Below, piece by piece: positions 23,532-33,117 of a stretch of 64,000 nt of DNA. The notes beneath the pieces are model-generated. The model saw only the letters and a program-made list of their open reading frames with translations, ran no database searches and was not told the DNA's origin. This stretch comes from Veillonella absiana. Lineage in GTDB: Bacteria; Bacillota; Negativicutes; Veillonellales; Veillonellaceae. Position numbers and translations under genes: made by a program. Numbering within the stretch: the stretch's first letter is position 1; the number at the start of each line of letters is the position of its first letter. Location of the stretch: the NCBI RefSeq assembly GCF_032970905.1, contig NZ_JAWJZA010000002.1; one strand, given 5' to 3'.

Positions 23532-24662
23532 CTAGTTTTTAGCTGTCGCAGATGCTAATACTGCGTAAGCCGTGCCTTTCACCAAGTCATAATCAGATTC
23601 ATTGTTGCTTGCCACAGTGACTGTTACCACAGTGTTATCGCTCAATGCTCCAATTGTTATAGCATATGGTCGTTGGTCTCCGTTAGGGGCAGATACAAAG
23701 CCACTTTTGAGTCCGATGAATATATTTTTACTATCAATATATTCATAGTTAGCATCAGTTTTCACACCATCGTACATTTCGTTGTAGGCGAATAATGTTT
23801 GCAATTCATTATCCGAGGCAAAGTGTTTTTGTTGTAAAGTTTTCAAGACGATAGCAGCATCAGCTGGTTGTTTCAATTGAATAGTCGTGCGCAATGCTTG
23901 GCCATTGACGATGGATTCGTTTACAACATTAGTGGTGAATGTGCTAGCAGTAGCGCCGTTCCCTGTGCTATAGGAATTCGATGTGCTCACATTATAACCA
24001 GTTGTTTTTGCTGGCAATTTAAATGTATATGTGGAGTTGTTGAGTGTCACATCAAAGGCGTTTTGTGAATTTTCATCATACCGAGATTGCCATTTTGCTA
24101 CTTCGCTACCCCGTATGGCTGTTGCGTCAGGAACGCGCATGATGGTAGACTGGCTCAATGAGGTGATAGCAGGCTTGTTTGCACTAGTTGTAGTTGCGGC
24201 TACTTTATTAGATGCTTCCTTGGTGACAGGCATGCTTTCAGAGAAACCGATGGAATCGTCCGCAATTGTTTCTGCATCCTCATCTACTACGATGGAGCTA
24301 AGGTTTACATTACCCACATCGGTGTTATCTAATACAGATGTGTAATTATTGGCGGTATTGCGAGTGGTAGTTGTGGTGTTTTTACCATTATTTAAAATAA
24401 TGCTGGATGTGGTGTAGGAACTAGAATCCATAGTGGTCATACGATTTGGATTACCAGTACCATTTTTGATATAACTAGGAGCTTCGACGGATGCTGCTTG
24501 GTCGAGTGCATTAGCGGAGGCCTCCATTTGTTGCTGAGATTGTTTTAATAGTGTTTGTAAATCCTTGAAGGATGCGCTAGTTGTATTGTCTGCGGCGAAC
24601 GCAGCGAATGGTACTGTTGTCATAGCGATAACAGCGAGCGTTGTTAATACGTTTTTTTTCAT
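23532..24662 (-). CDS. Secreted protein of unknown function
   Basis: A 376-residue exported protein. The signal peptide begins MKKNVLTTLAVIAMTTVPFA, with cleavage probably after AFAA. A predicted helical stretch (about 25-55, FKDLQTLLKQSQQQMEASAN) is followed by a Thr/Ser/Asn-rich low-complexity region (about 65-180). The C-terminal region (about 195-375) looks folded, with alternating beta segments. I use ATG 24662, nine bases after GGGAG; longer in-frame starts would remove a proper signal peptide. No family is recognised. It is probably periplasmic or cell-surface. Confidence 0.65.
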   Translation of the reverse strand: MKKNVLTTLAVIAMTTVPFAAFAADNTTSASFKDLQTLLKQSQQQMEASANALDQAASVEAPSYIKNGTGNPNRMTTMDSSSYTTSSIILNNGKNTTTTTRNTANNYTSVLDNTDVGNVNLSSIVVDEDAETIADDSIGFSESMPVTKEASNKVAATTTSANKPAITSLSQSTIMRVPDATAIRGSEVAKWQSRYDENSQNAFDVTLNNSTYTFKLPAKTTGYNVSTSNSYSTGNGATASTFTTNVVNESIVNGQALRTTIQLKQPADAAIVLKTLQQKHFASDNELQTLFAYNEMYDGVKTDANYEYIDSKNIFIGLKSGFVSAPNGDQRPYAITIGALSDNTVVTVTVASNNESDYDLVKGTAYAVLASATAKN

Positions 24663-24816
24663 TATGTTCATCTCCCAAAATTGTAATGTTATACGTCTAT
24701 TATAGCACACGATGACTATGAAATTATTATGAAATATCCCGCTCGATGGGCATAAAATTCCTCATCAGGTGGTGTATAATAAATGTATATATATTTGTGA
24801 AAGCTAGGAGGCAACG

Positions 24817-27800
24817 ATGAACCTCACTATGTATATCGGACGGGCTGGCACGGGTAAAAGCTTCGCCTGTTATGAGCGTATCCGAGAAATAATTGAACAA
24901 AACCCAGGGGAACCAATCATTTTACTCGTTCCAGAACCTGCTACATACAAGGTAGAGCGGGAGCTTGCTGAATTTATGCCAAATGGCGGTTTTACAACGG
25001 TTCGTGTCGTTGGTTTTGGGCGCTTGGCGTATCAAGTATACCAATCCATTGGTACCGTTAAGGAACAATCGCGCAGTATTTCTGCAGTAGGCCGTAATCT
25101 ATTATTGCGCCTCATTATGAAGCGTTATAATGCAGAACTCGGTGTTCTGTCTCAAGCGGCGAAACGACCTGAGTTCTCTGACGTATTACAAGGGTTATTT
25201 TCTGAATTCAAATCCTTCCGCGTTGAAGCTAGTGATTTAGCAAAGGGTGCCGAGCAGGTACATTCCGAGTCGTTGGCGAGAAAACTTGCTGAGCTAGCGA
25301 AACTCATGGAGGCTTACGAAACCGAATTAGCCAAACATGGTGAAAGCGATTTAGATCCACTTATCGAGCTTGTACAAGCCCTGCCAGAATCACCATTAAT
25401 GACAAATGCCCATGTATTCGTAGATGGTTTCCATTGGTTTACACCGGTTCACTATGAACTATTGTATACTTTGTTTGATTTGGCAAAGGAATCTGTCATA
25501 ACAGTTAATCTTCCGGTAGACCCAAAGGAACGAATGAAACATCGAAATCGAGGGGCACTATTCAGCCGTCCTCGTGAAATTTATGATACCCTTCATGAGC
25601 GCTATGGAAATCAGATTAATGAACGCACCTTCGATAGTGCAAAACGTTTTGAGGCGCCTGTTTTGACAGCCTTGGAACAGGAATTCTTTGCCAGTCCTGT
25701 GCGGTCCTCAAACAATACCGTTGGGCTCACACAAATTCCCCTTATAAAAGGCTATAACCGTGACTGTGAAGCCGATGAGGTGTGCCGACATATCCTCCAC
25801 TACATGGAACAACCCCGTGCACGGTGGCGTGATGTAGGCATTATGCTGCGCGAATCCGAAACCTATGGGGATACCTTAGAAAAAGCGCTCACACGCTATG
25901 AAATTCCCCATTTCATCGACCGTCAACGACCTATGAAAACACATCCATTGTCTGAGTTTTTAGCAGATATATTCGAAATTGTTCGCTCTAATTATGGACA
26001 TGATGTATTATTCCGTTGGTTAAAAACAGATTTATTGCCTGTTACTCGTGAAGAGGTAGATGAATTAGAAAATTATTGCTTGGAATTCGGTATACGTCAT
26101 TACCAATGGGAAAAGGAGTGGACCTATACACGAGGAGTCAATAGTGCCTTTCTGAAGGGGCCTCAATTGGATGAGGACGGAAATCCTATCAAATTTGCTG
26201 AGGAAATTCGGTTAGAACGGGTCAATACGACACATAAAAAAATTATGGACGCCTTGGAGCCTTGGTTTGAATTTGCCCTTGAACCACATACAGGCCGCGA
26301 GTGGTGCTCTAAACTCTATGAAGTGTTAGAGAATTTTGAGGTGCCCACACAATTGTATCAATGGGCGCAAGAGGCAGAGCAGGCTAATGATTTAGAGGCG
26401 AAGGCTAGTCACGAGCAAATGTATAGTGCCGTGATGAGCTTCTTTGATGAAGTGATGGCTATTGCTGATGAGGACGAATTGACTCTAGATGAAATGGCCC
26501 TTCTCATGGAAGAAGGTCTAGAGGACGTAAATTACTCTATGATTCCACCGACCCTTGATCACGTGGTGGTAACGACGGTGGAACGTGGATATAGTCAGTC
26601 CTGGAAACAAGTGTTTGTCATGGGGCTCAATCAAGGTATATTCCCACAGAGTATGGGAGACGAAGGACTTATTAAGGACCGCGAGCGGGAAGAATTAGCT
26701 AGTGTTGGTATTACCCTCGCTGAAGGGGCATTGCCGAAGGCCTTCAACGAGAATTTCTTGTTTTATTTGGCTTGTACGCGGGCGAAACAGCAATTAACAT
26801 TATCCTTTGCTGGTGCCGGTACAGAGGGTGATGCCATGGAGAGTGCCCTCGCGGTGAAACGCTTGCAAAACATGGCGTACTGCTCCAAGGAAACCTTTGT
26901 GCCCCTCAGCATTCAAGAGGATACTGAGTCCGATTATTTATGGCGCCCTAATCAGAGCTTAGCGTTGTTATCCTCTCGTTGGGCGGAACTCCTAGGAGGA
27001 GAATCCGTATCTCCTGTATGGTGGGGGCTCTATAACTGGGCCTGTGAAAGCACCGTCTATCGTCCACGCCTCGCAGAGGTGACTCGTGGTATTCGAGATA
27101 ATAATGCGGTACCGCTCATAGATCAAGACGTTATTAATGGATTATTCCTCAAGGATAATTACATGAGTGGCTCTGTGACGCGGTTGGAACGATTCCAACA
27201 ATGTCCGTTTAGTTTCTATGCTCAATATGGACTCAAACTGGAGGAACGACCTATTCGGACCTTTGGGGCACCTGAAATTGGGACATTCTTGCATGAAAAT
27301 TTGCGCCGTTTAGGGGAGCATCTATTAGAGCAAAATAGACAATGGCGTGACTTAGATGACGAGGAACGCAATACCCTATGTGAACAAGTGGCAACGGATC
27401 TTATCAACGAAGATGTATACATGAAGGAAGAAAGTGATGCGTACCAAAAACAAGTACAACAACGCTTGATTCAAACGTTAAAACGTACGGTGTACCGTCT
27501 TACAGACTGGTCGAAGAAAAGTGACTTTAATACGGTGTACCTGGAACAATCATTTGGTGGTTATGACGGTTGGCCGTCCATTGATGTAGCCTTGGGTAAT
27601 AATCGGTTCTTGAAATTGCGTGGTCAAATCGACCGTGTTGATGAATATATGTATGATGGGCAAACTTATGGGGCTGTTATCGATTATAAATCAGGCGGTA
27701 CAAGGGTATCGGGACAAGAGGTGTACTATGGTCTCAAGCTACAGCTCATGACGTACTTGCTAGCCTTAGAATCATCGGGTAAAACGAAGGAAACTAATTA

Positions 27801-28329
27801 CTCTATCCTTCCCGCTGGTGCTATTTATACGTATGTGAAAAGTCCACAAATCAAGGCGGATGGACCGGTAACAAAGGCTGAAGCCGCTGAACTATCCATG
27901 GTACAAGATGATATTAAAAATAGTGGTTATTTTGCTGATGATCCGGAAATTTTGATGCACATGGATGACATCCAACCTGGTGCGAAATCTTCACCATATG
28001 TGCCTGTTCGTATTACTGCAAAAGGGGCCATTCATGGCAGCGATAAATATAAGGTTAAGAGTACTGATGAATTTAATCTCATGACTGAATATGCATCTCA
28101 CGTTATGGCTGAGGCAGGCCAAAAAATCGGTCATGGTGAATTCCCTATCAAACCTTACAATATAGATAAACGAATTCCTTGTACATATTGTGATTACCGC
28201 ACCGTATGTCGTTTCGATAGTACCCAAAATAGCTATAATTATTTACAAAAATTAGATGAAAGTACGGCATTGGATAAAATGCGTGAGGCCTTGGGAAAAG
28301 GAGGTGACAATGATGAAATGGACAGCTGA
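24817..28329 (+). CDS. addB: ATP-dependent nuclease subunit B
   Basis: A 1170-residue AddB subunit of the AddAB helicase-nuclease, which processes double-strand breaks for RecA and degrades foreign DNA. It starts with Walker A YIGRAGTGKSFA (about 6-17). The RecB-type nuclease domain is C-terminal with IDYKSGGTRVSG near 954-965. The iron-sulfur cysteines are CPFSFYAQYG (first Cys near 797) and CTYCDYRTVC (near 1121-1130). All four expected cysteines are present. AGGAGG precedes the ATG. The 3' end overlaps addA by 20 bases, so the subunits are translationally coupled. Confidence 0.96.
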   Translation: MNLTMYIGRAGTGKSFACYERIREIIEQNPGEPIILLVPEPATYKVERELAEFMPNGGFTTVRVVGFGRLAYQVYQSIGTVKEQSRSISAVGRNLLLRLIMKRYNAELGVLSQAAKRPEFSDVLQGLFSEFKSFRVEASDLAKGAEQVHSESLARKLAELAKLMEAYETELAKHGESDLDPLIELVQALPESPLMTNAHVFVDGFHWFTPVHYELLYTLFDLAKESVITVNLPVDPKERMKHRNRGALFSRPREIYDTLHERYGNQINERTFDSAKRFEAPVLTALEQEFFASPVRSSNNTVGLTQIPLIKGYNRDCEADEVCRHILHYMEQPRARWRDVGIMLRESETYGDTLEKALTRYEIPHFIDRQRPMKTHPLSEFLADIFEIVRSNYGHDVLFRWLKTDLLPVTREEVDELENYCLEFGIRHYQWEKEWTYTRGVNSAFLKGPQLDEDGNPIKFAEEIRLERVNTTHKKIMDALEPWFEFALEPHTGREWCSKLYEVLENFEVPTQLYQWAQEAEQANDLEAKASHEQMYSAVMSFFDEVMAIADEDELTLDEMALLMEEGLEDVNYSMIPPTLDHVVVTTVERGYSQSWKQVFVMGLNQGIFPQSMGDEGLIKDREREELASVGITLAEGALPKAFNENFLFYLACTRAKQQLTLSFAGAGTEGDAMESALAVKRLQNMAYCSKETFVPLSIQEDTESDYLWRPNQSLALLSSRWAELLGGESVSPVWWGLYNWACESTVYRPRLAEVTRGIRDNNAVPLIDQDVINGLFLKDNYMSGSVTRLERFQQCPFSFYAQYGLKLEERPIRTFGAPEIGTFLHENLRRLGEHLLEQNRQWRDLDDEERNTLCEQVATDLINEDVYMKEESDAYQKQVQQRLIQTLKRTVYRLTDWSKKSDFNTVYLEQSFGGYDGWPSIDVALGNNRFLKLRGQIDRVDEYMYDGQTYGAVIDYKSGGTRVSGQEVYYGLKLQLMTYLLALESSGKTKETNYSILPAGAIYTYVKSPQIKADGPVTKAEAAELSMVQDDIKNSGYFADDPEILMHMDDIQPGAKSSPYVPVRITAKGAIHGSDKYKVKSTDEFNLMTEYASHVMAEAGQKIGHGEFPIKPYNIDKRIPCTYCDYRTVCRFDSTQNSYNYLQKLDESTALDKMREALGKGGDNDEMDS

Positions 28330-31300
28330 TCAACAGGCAGCCATTGAGGCACCAAAGGATAGTGTCTTAGATGCACAGACCTTGCTCGTTGCAGCAGCGG
28401 CAGGTTCCGGTAAAACAGCGGTATTGGTTGAACGTATTATTTCTCGCTTGAAAGATACAACGAATCCTCTATCCATTCAAGAGTTATTGGTGGTGACTTT
28501 CACCAAGGCGGCGGCCGCAGAAATGAGTGCTCGTATTGGTGTAGCCCTAGCAAAAGAACTAGAGGCTACGGGCGATGAAGAATTAGAAAAACAACTGAAT
28601 CTATTGCCATCAGCCCATATTTCAACATTGCACTCCTTCTGCCAGTGGGTCATCAAAAGTTACTTTTACCATCTCGATATGAATCCATTGTTCCGCATTG
28701 GGAATGAAGGGGAAATGCAGCTCATGAAGCAAGAGGTGCTCAGTGAAATTGTGACGAAGGCCTATGAGGAGGATACGTATCATATATTTGAATTGGCGGA
28801 TATGTTTAGTAATGACAAGTCTGACGAACAGTTGTATGAACGTATTTTGCGGCTCTATCATTATGCGATGGCCCAAAGCAATCCGAATTTGTGGCTCCAG
28901 CAAATCGTAGAGCGCTATCGTGAGATCCAAACATTGCCTCTTGTGGAAACGATGTGGGGCAAACATTTTTGGGCTGAGCAAGCAGAAACAATTGAAAATT
29001 TAGTGGCCAATTGTAATACTATGCAAGAATTGCTGGAAATACCAGGCGCTCCTGAGCCATGGGAAAAATTATTGGATGCCATATTGCCGAGCGTAAAATC
29101 CTTGGTGGAGGCTACAGATTGGCAATCCATGCATGAGGCGGTACAGCAGGTGCAAACCATTAAGTACGGTACTGCATCCAAAACAAAGGCATTTAAGGAT
29201 GGCACTATCGATGAGGCACTAGCGGCCAGGTTCCAAGCCTTGCGCAATCAGGCAAAGGATACGCTGACGGCTATGTCATCAGGTGTATTTACTCTCACGG
29301 AAGACGATTGGAAATCCCAAATTGAATCTCAAATTCCTATCATTGAAGGCTTGGTAAATATTACTATACATTTTCGCAAGGCTTTTGAAGCGGCGAAACA
29401 AGCAGAGGGGTTACTAGATTTTTCTGACCTGGAACATTTATGTTTAAAACTCTTGATTGAGCCTGGTACAGAGGGCAATCCACAACCGTCCTCAGTGGCC
29501 CTTGAATTGCAACAGGCTTTCAAAGAGGTCATGGTCGATGAATACCAGGATACGAATGGCGTTCAAGAGGCTATCGTTAACCTCGTGTCTCATAAGGATA
29601 ATCGGTTCTATGTGGGTGATGTGAAACAATCCATCTATGGTTTCCGTATGGCGGACTCTACGTTGTTCATGAATAAATATAAAACCTATGGCGGTGTGGA
29701 CGACGTAGAACGGCGTATCGACTTGGCGCAGAACTTTCGTTCTGATGAAAATGTACTGCGCGTGACGAACTTTATTTTCTATCAAATCATGACCGAGTCG
29801 GCTGCTGAACTCACCTATGGTGAAAGAGAGTCCCTCGTACCAGGTCGTATTGTTGATGATGCTCCGGCTGAATGGATAGGCGGCGATGTGGAATTACATC
29901 TCATTGATGTATCAAAAGAGGCCATGGAAAGTAGTAGTAATGCAATAGGCGCCAGTGATGATGAAGGCGATGAGCCTGAAAATGAGGAGCGCGAGCTAGG
30001 TTTTATTATTGAAAAAATACTGGAGCTAAAACATAATGGGTCCCTAGTACAGGAAAAGGACGGCTCCTTCCGACCTCTTGAGTGGCGAGATATTGTTATA
30101 TTGCGACGTTCTCTAGCAGGTAAGGGTAATCGCATGGTTGAAGCTATGCGTAATGCAGGAATCCCAGCCTATGTCAATGAGGCATCTGGTTATTTTGAGG
30201 CCTTAGAGATTCAAATGATGTTGTCTTTGCTATCCATCATCGATAATCCAGAACAGGATTTACCAATGGCGGCTATTTTGCATTCTGGACTGGTAGGTCT
30301 TGATGCCAATGAATTAGGTCATATTCGGTTGCTTGGCAAACAATTGCCTCCTAATTCGGCACCTAATCGAACTTCGTTGTGGTCGTTGTTACCAATCTAT
30401 GCTGAACAAACTGGTGATACTCGTATCACGCAATTTGTGGCGGATATCGAACGGTGGCGCACATTGTCTCGTCGCCAAGGTGTGGCTGAATTGCTGTGGG
30501 ATATTTATGAATCTAAGGATTATGTAAACTATGTAGGGGCCATGCCGAATGGTTTGGTGCGCCGTGCTAATGTAATGGCTCTCTATGAAAGAGCCAAAGA
30601 TTACGAAAATGGAGGTTTCCGAGGATTATTTAGATTCCTTCGCTTTATTGAAAGTCTTCGTGATGCGGGACAAGATTTGAGCGTTGCTAATGTGGTGAGT
30701 GAGGCGGATAATGTAGTTCGTATTATGACCATTCATAAATCCAAAGGTCTTGAATTCCCTGTAGTATTCCTATCGGGGATACAAAAACAGTTTAATATGC
30801 TCGATTTGCGTAGCAATATGCTGCTCCACAAAACAGCAGGTATGGGTTTACAAGGGTACTATCCAGAGTATCGTGTGGTCTATCCATCTATGCCTTGGCT
30901 CTATAGTAAACGTGTCTTAGAACTGGCTTTGAAAGCAGAGGAACAGCGTATTCTCTATGTAGCACTCACACGGGCACGGGATAAATTATTCCTTACAGGC
31001 TTTGTGAAAGGATTAGACGGTCGTGCAGAATCCCTAGGGGCACCGGCTATCGCTTGTGAAGAACAATCACTACCGAAGGATTTAATTACCAAGGCAAACT
31101 CCTATCTAGATTGGATTATTATGGCCTTTGCTCGTCATCTCGATGGGGGTAATTTAATTCGCTCTATCGTGGAAGCTGAAACAGTGGGAAATCTAGATTT
31201 GCTAGATAAGCGATGCAAAATCAAGGTAGAACTCCATAATGGTGCTGACTATGGTCAATTAGATCGTAAGGTAGATGTAGATGACGATGTGGTGACACGC

Positions 31301-32143
31301 GTGGGTGCATTAGAACCAGTAAATGCGGTCACATTGGATGAGACAATAGCCAAACGATTTGACTTCCACTATGAATACCAAGAGGCTACGCAACGGGTTG
31401 CTAAAATCTCTGTAAGTGAATTAAAACGAAGATTTGCAGAACGCGATTTGGAAGCGGTAGAGGCTACGGAGGTAGTGAGTACAGAAGTAGCAGTTAATAA
31501 AACTATTCCAACAAATATTGAAGCTAATCAAACTATTTCCTCAAATGCTGAAAAGACTGATTTACCGAACTTTCACCAAGCTGTTCAAGATTCCATATTT
31601 GGCCGTAAGCCAGTGATCTTGGAACATGATGCGGAGCAGGTGACTGGAGCGCAATGGGGTACGTTGATGCATGAGGCGATGCAGTGGTTGCCAGTGCAAA
31701 CGTATACAGTAGATTCTATGACAACGATGCTCGATAAATTGACTCGGAATGGTCGTTTTACGAAGGAGGAACGAGCCTTGCTCAATGACAAGGCCTTGTA
31801 TGAATTTTTTCATTCTGATCTCGGACAGCGCTTGGTTTCATCAAATCGTGTGGAACGAGAATTACCATTCAGTATGCTCTTTGATGGACAACGGGTGTAC
31901 AAAACATTGGAGTTCGGCGAGCAGCTGTTCCTGCAAGGGATTGTGGATACGGTGTTCCAAGAGGGCGATGCTTGGGTTCTGGTGGATTATAAAACGGACC
32001 GCGTCAAGAGCCCTGATGAACTCGTGAGTCGTTATAAAATACAAATGGAACTCTATAAAGAGGCCCTAGAACGATTAACGGGGATGAAAGTAAAAGAAAG
32101 CTATATTTATAGTTTCCGTTTGCGAGAGTCTGTTAAGATATAG
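28310..32143 (+). CDS. addA: ATP-dependent helicase/nuclease subunit A
   Basis: A 1277-residue UvrD-family helicase with C-terminal RecB-type nuclease, the partner of AddB. Motifs: AAAGSGKTAVL near residue 27-37 (Walker A), MVDEYQDTNG near 408 (motif II), GDVKQSIYGFR near 436-446, IMTIHKSKGLEFPVVF near 805, VALTRARDKL near 884 and VDYKTDR near 1226 (nuclease catalytic Asp and Lys). The start is ATG 28310, behind AGGAGGTGA; ATG 28313 is equally possible, and upstream in-frame starts lie inside addB. A short spacer of Asn/Thr/Glu-rich sequence (about 1050-1085) precedes the nuclease domain. Confidence 0.96.
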   Translation: MMKWTADQQAAIEAPKDSVLDAQTLLVAAAAGSGKTAVLVERIISRLKDTTNPLSIQELLVVTFTKAAAAEMSARIGVALAKELEATGDEELEKQLNLLPSAHISTLHSFCQWVIKSYFYHLDMNPLFRIGNEGEMQLMKQEVLSEIVTKAYEEDTYHIFELADMFSNDKSDEQLYERILRLYHYAMAQSNPNLWLQQIVERYREIQTLPLVETMWGKHFWAEQAETIENLVANCNTMQELLEIPGAPEPWEKLLDAILPSVKSLVEATDWQSMHEAVQQVQTIKYGTASKTKAFKDGTIDEALAARFQALRNQAKDTLTAMSSGVFTLTEDDWKSQIESQIPIIEGLVNITIHFRKAFEAAKQAEGLLDFSDLEHLCLKLLIEPGTEGNPQPSSVALELQQAFKEVMVDEYQDTNGVQEAIVNLVSHKDNRFYVGDVKQSIYGFRMADSTLFMNKYKTYGGVDDVERRIDLAQNFRSDENVLRVTNFIFYQIMTESAAELTYGERESLVPGRIVDDAPAEWIGGDVELHLIDVSKEAMESSSNAIGASDDEGDEPENEERELGFIIEKILELKHNGSLVQEKDGSFRPLEWRDIVILRRSLAGKGNRMVEAMRNAGIPAYVNEASGYFEALEIQMMLSLLSIIDNPEQDLPMAAILHSGLVGLDANELGHIRLLGKQLPPNSAPNRTSLWSLLPIYAEQTGDTRITQFVADIERWRTLSRRQGVAELLWDIYESKDYVNYVGAMPNGLVRRANVMALYERAKDYENGGFRGLFRFLRFIESLRDAGQDLSVANVVSEADNVVRIMTIHKSKGLEFPVVFLSGIQKQFNMLDLRSNMLLHKTAGMGLQGYYPEYRVVYPSMPWLYSKRVLELALKAEEQRILYVALTRARDKLFLTGFVKGLDGRAESLGAPAIACEEQSLPKDLITKANSYLDWIIMAFARHLDGGNLIRSIVEAETVGNLDLLDKRCKIKVELHNGADYGQLDRKVDVDDDVVTRVGALEPVNAVTLDETIAKRFDFHYEYQEATQRVAKISVSELKRRFAERDLEAVEATEVVSTEVAVNKTIPTNIEANQTISSNAEKTDLPNFHQAVQDSIFGRKPVILEHDAEQVTGAQWGTLMHEAMQWLPVQTYTVDSMTTMLDKLTRNGRFTKEERALLNDKALYEFFHSDLGQRLVSSNRVERELPFSMLFDGQRVYKTLEFGEQLFLQGIVDTVFQEGDAWVLVDYKTDRVKSPDELVSRYKIQMELYKEALERLTGMKVKESYIYSFRLRESVKI

Positions 32144-32236
32144 AGTACTCAATCTGACTGGACATTAAATTAGCATTGCGTTGAATGCGGATTGCATATA
32201 AATAGCAGATAGCTTGAATTTTCACAATTACATACA

Positions 32237-32276
32237 AAAACAAGGACGGCGTTGAGGAGAATGCAGTCCTTGTTTT
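32237..32276. terminator. Bidirectional terminator between addA and sodA
   Basis: AAAACAAGGAC (32237-32247) pairs with GTCCTTGTTTT (32266-32276). Confidence 0.8.
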
Positions 32277-32297
32277 ATATTGAGGTTTTGTGAAGTT

Positions 32298-32906
32298 TTA
32301 TTTTGCTGCTTCGTAGTGTTTGTTTACAACGTCCCAGTTAACAACGTTCCAGAACGCGGAGATGTAGTCTGGACGAACGTTTCTGTATTTCAAGTAGTAG
32401 GCATGTTCCCATACGTCTAATGCTAATACAGGTGTTTTTCCTTCGCTAGCAGGTGTATCTTGGTTAGCAGTGGATACGACTTCTAATTTGCCGTTGTTTA
32501 CAACGAGCCAAGCCCAGCCGGAGCCGAAACGAGTAGCCGCAGCTTTGTTGAATTCAGCTTGGAATGCCTCAAAGCTACCGAAAGCTTCGTCAATAGCAGC
32601 AGCGATAGGACCAGTTGGTGCACCACCAGCATTAGGGCCCATTACTTCCCAGAAGAAAGTGTGGTTAGCATGACCGCCACCATTGTTGCGAACAGCTGTA
32701 CGAATTGCTTCTGGAACTGCGTCGAGGTCTGCAACTAATTCATCAACAGATTTAGTTACTAATTCAGGGTAATTCTCAACTGCAGCATTTAAATTTGTTA
32801 CATATGCATTATGGTGTTTATCATGATGGATACGCATTGTTTCTTCATCAATATGCGGTTCTAGGGCATTATAATCATAAGGTAGTTCAGGTAATGTGTA
32901 AGCCAT
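32298..32906 (-). CDS. sodA: Superoxide dismutase (Mn/Fe type)
   Basis: A 202-residue SOD that converts superoxide to H2O2 and O2, notable in an anaerobe. The N-terminal ELPYDYNALEPHID and HHDKHHNAYV (first metal His near 27) and the GGGHANHTFFW block (second His near 80) are present. The C-terminal ALDVWEHAYYLKY supplies the Asp and His ligands near 162-166. Gly/Gln positions that separate Mn from Fe enzymes (GGAPTG, TANQDTP) suggest Mn or cambialistic, but metal choice is not certain. AAGGAGG lies before the ATG; monocistronic. Confidence 0.96.
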   Translation of the reverse strand: MAYTLPELPYDYNALEPHIDEETMRIHHDKHHNAYVTNLNAAVENYPELVTKSVDELVADLDAVPEAIRTAVRNNGGGHANHTFFWEVMGPNAGGAPTGPIAAAIDEAFGSFEAFQAEFNKAAATRFGSGWAWLVVNNGKLEVVSTANQDTPASEGKTPVLALDVWEHAYYLKYRNVRPDYISAFWNVVNWDVVNKHYEAAK

Positions 32907-33063
32907 GATAGCCTCCTTGTTAACTTTTAAAATGATAATTAATATCTTTAATAAAAGTATAGCAAAGATAGATCTAATTGTCTAGAAGTGAATTTGTAAA
33001 TTTCGATATAGAGTTTTGCAAGAGGTTATTATAGATTGTAACTATTGATTATATAGGTAATAT

Positions 33064-33106
33064 AAAAATCGGATCATTGCTGTGTTATGGCAATGATCCG
33101 ATTTTT
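33064..33106. terminator. Terminator of the thiE-thiD gene (bidirectional)
   Basis: AAAAATCGGATCATTGC (33064-33080) pairs with GCAATGATCCGATTTTT (33090-33106); the stem is perfect at 17 bp. Confidence 0.9.
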
Positions 33107-33117
33107 TATGTTATCTT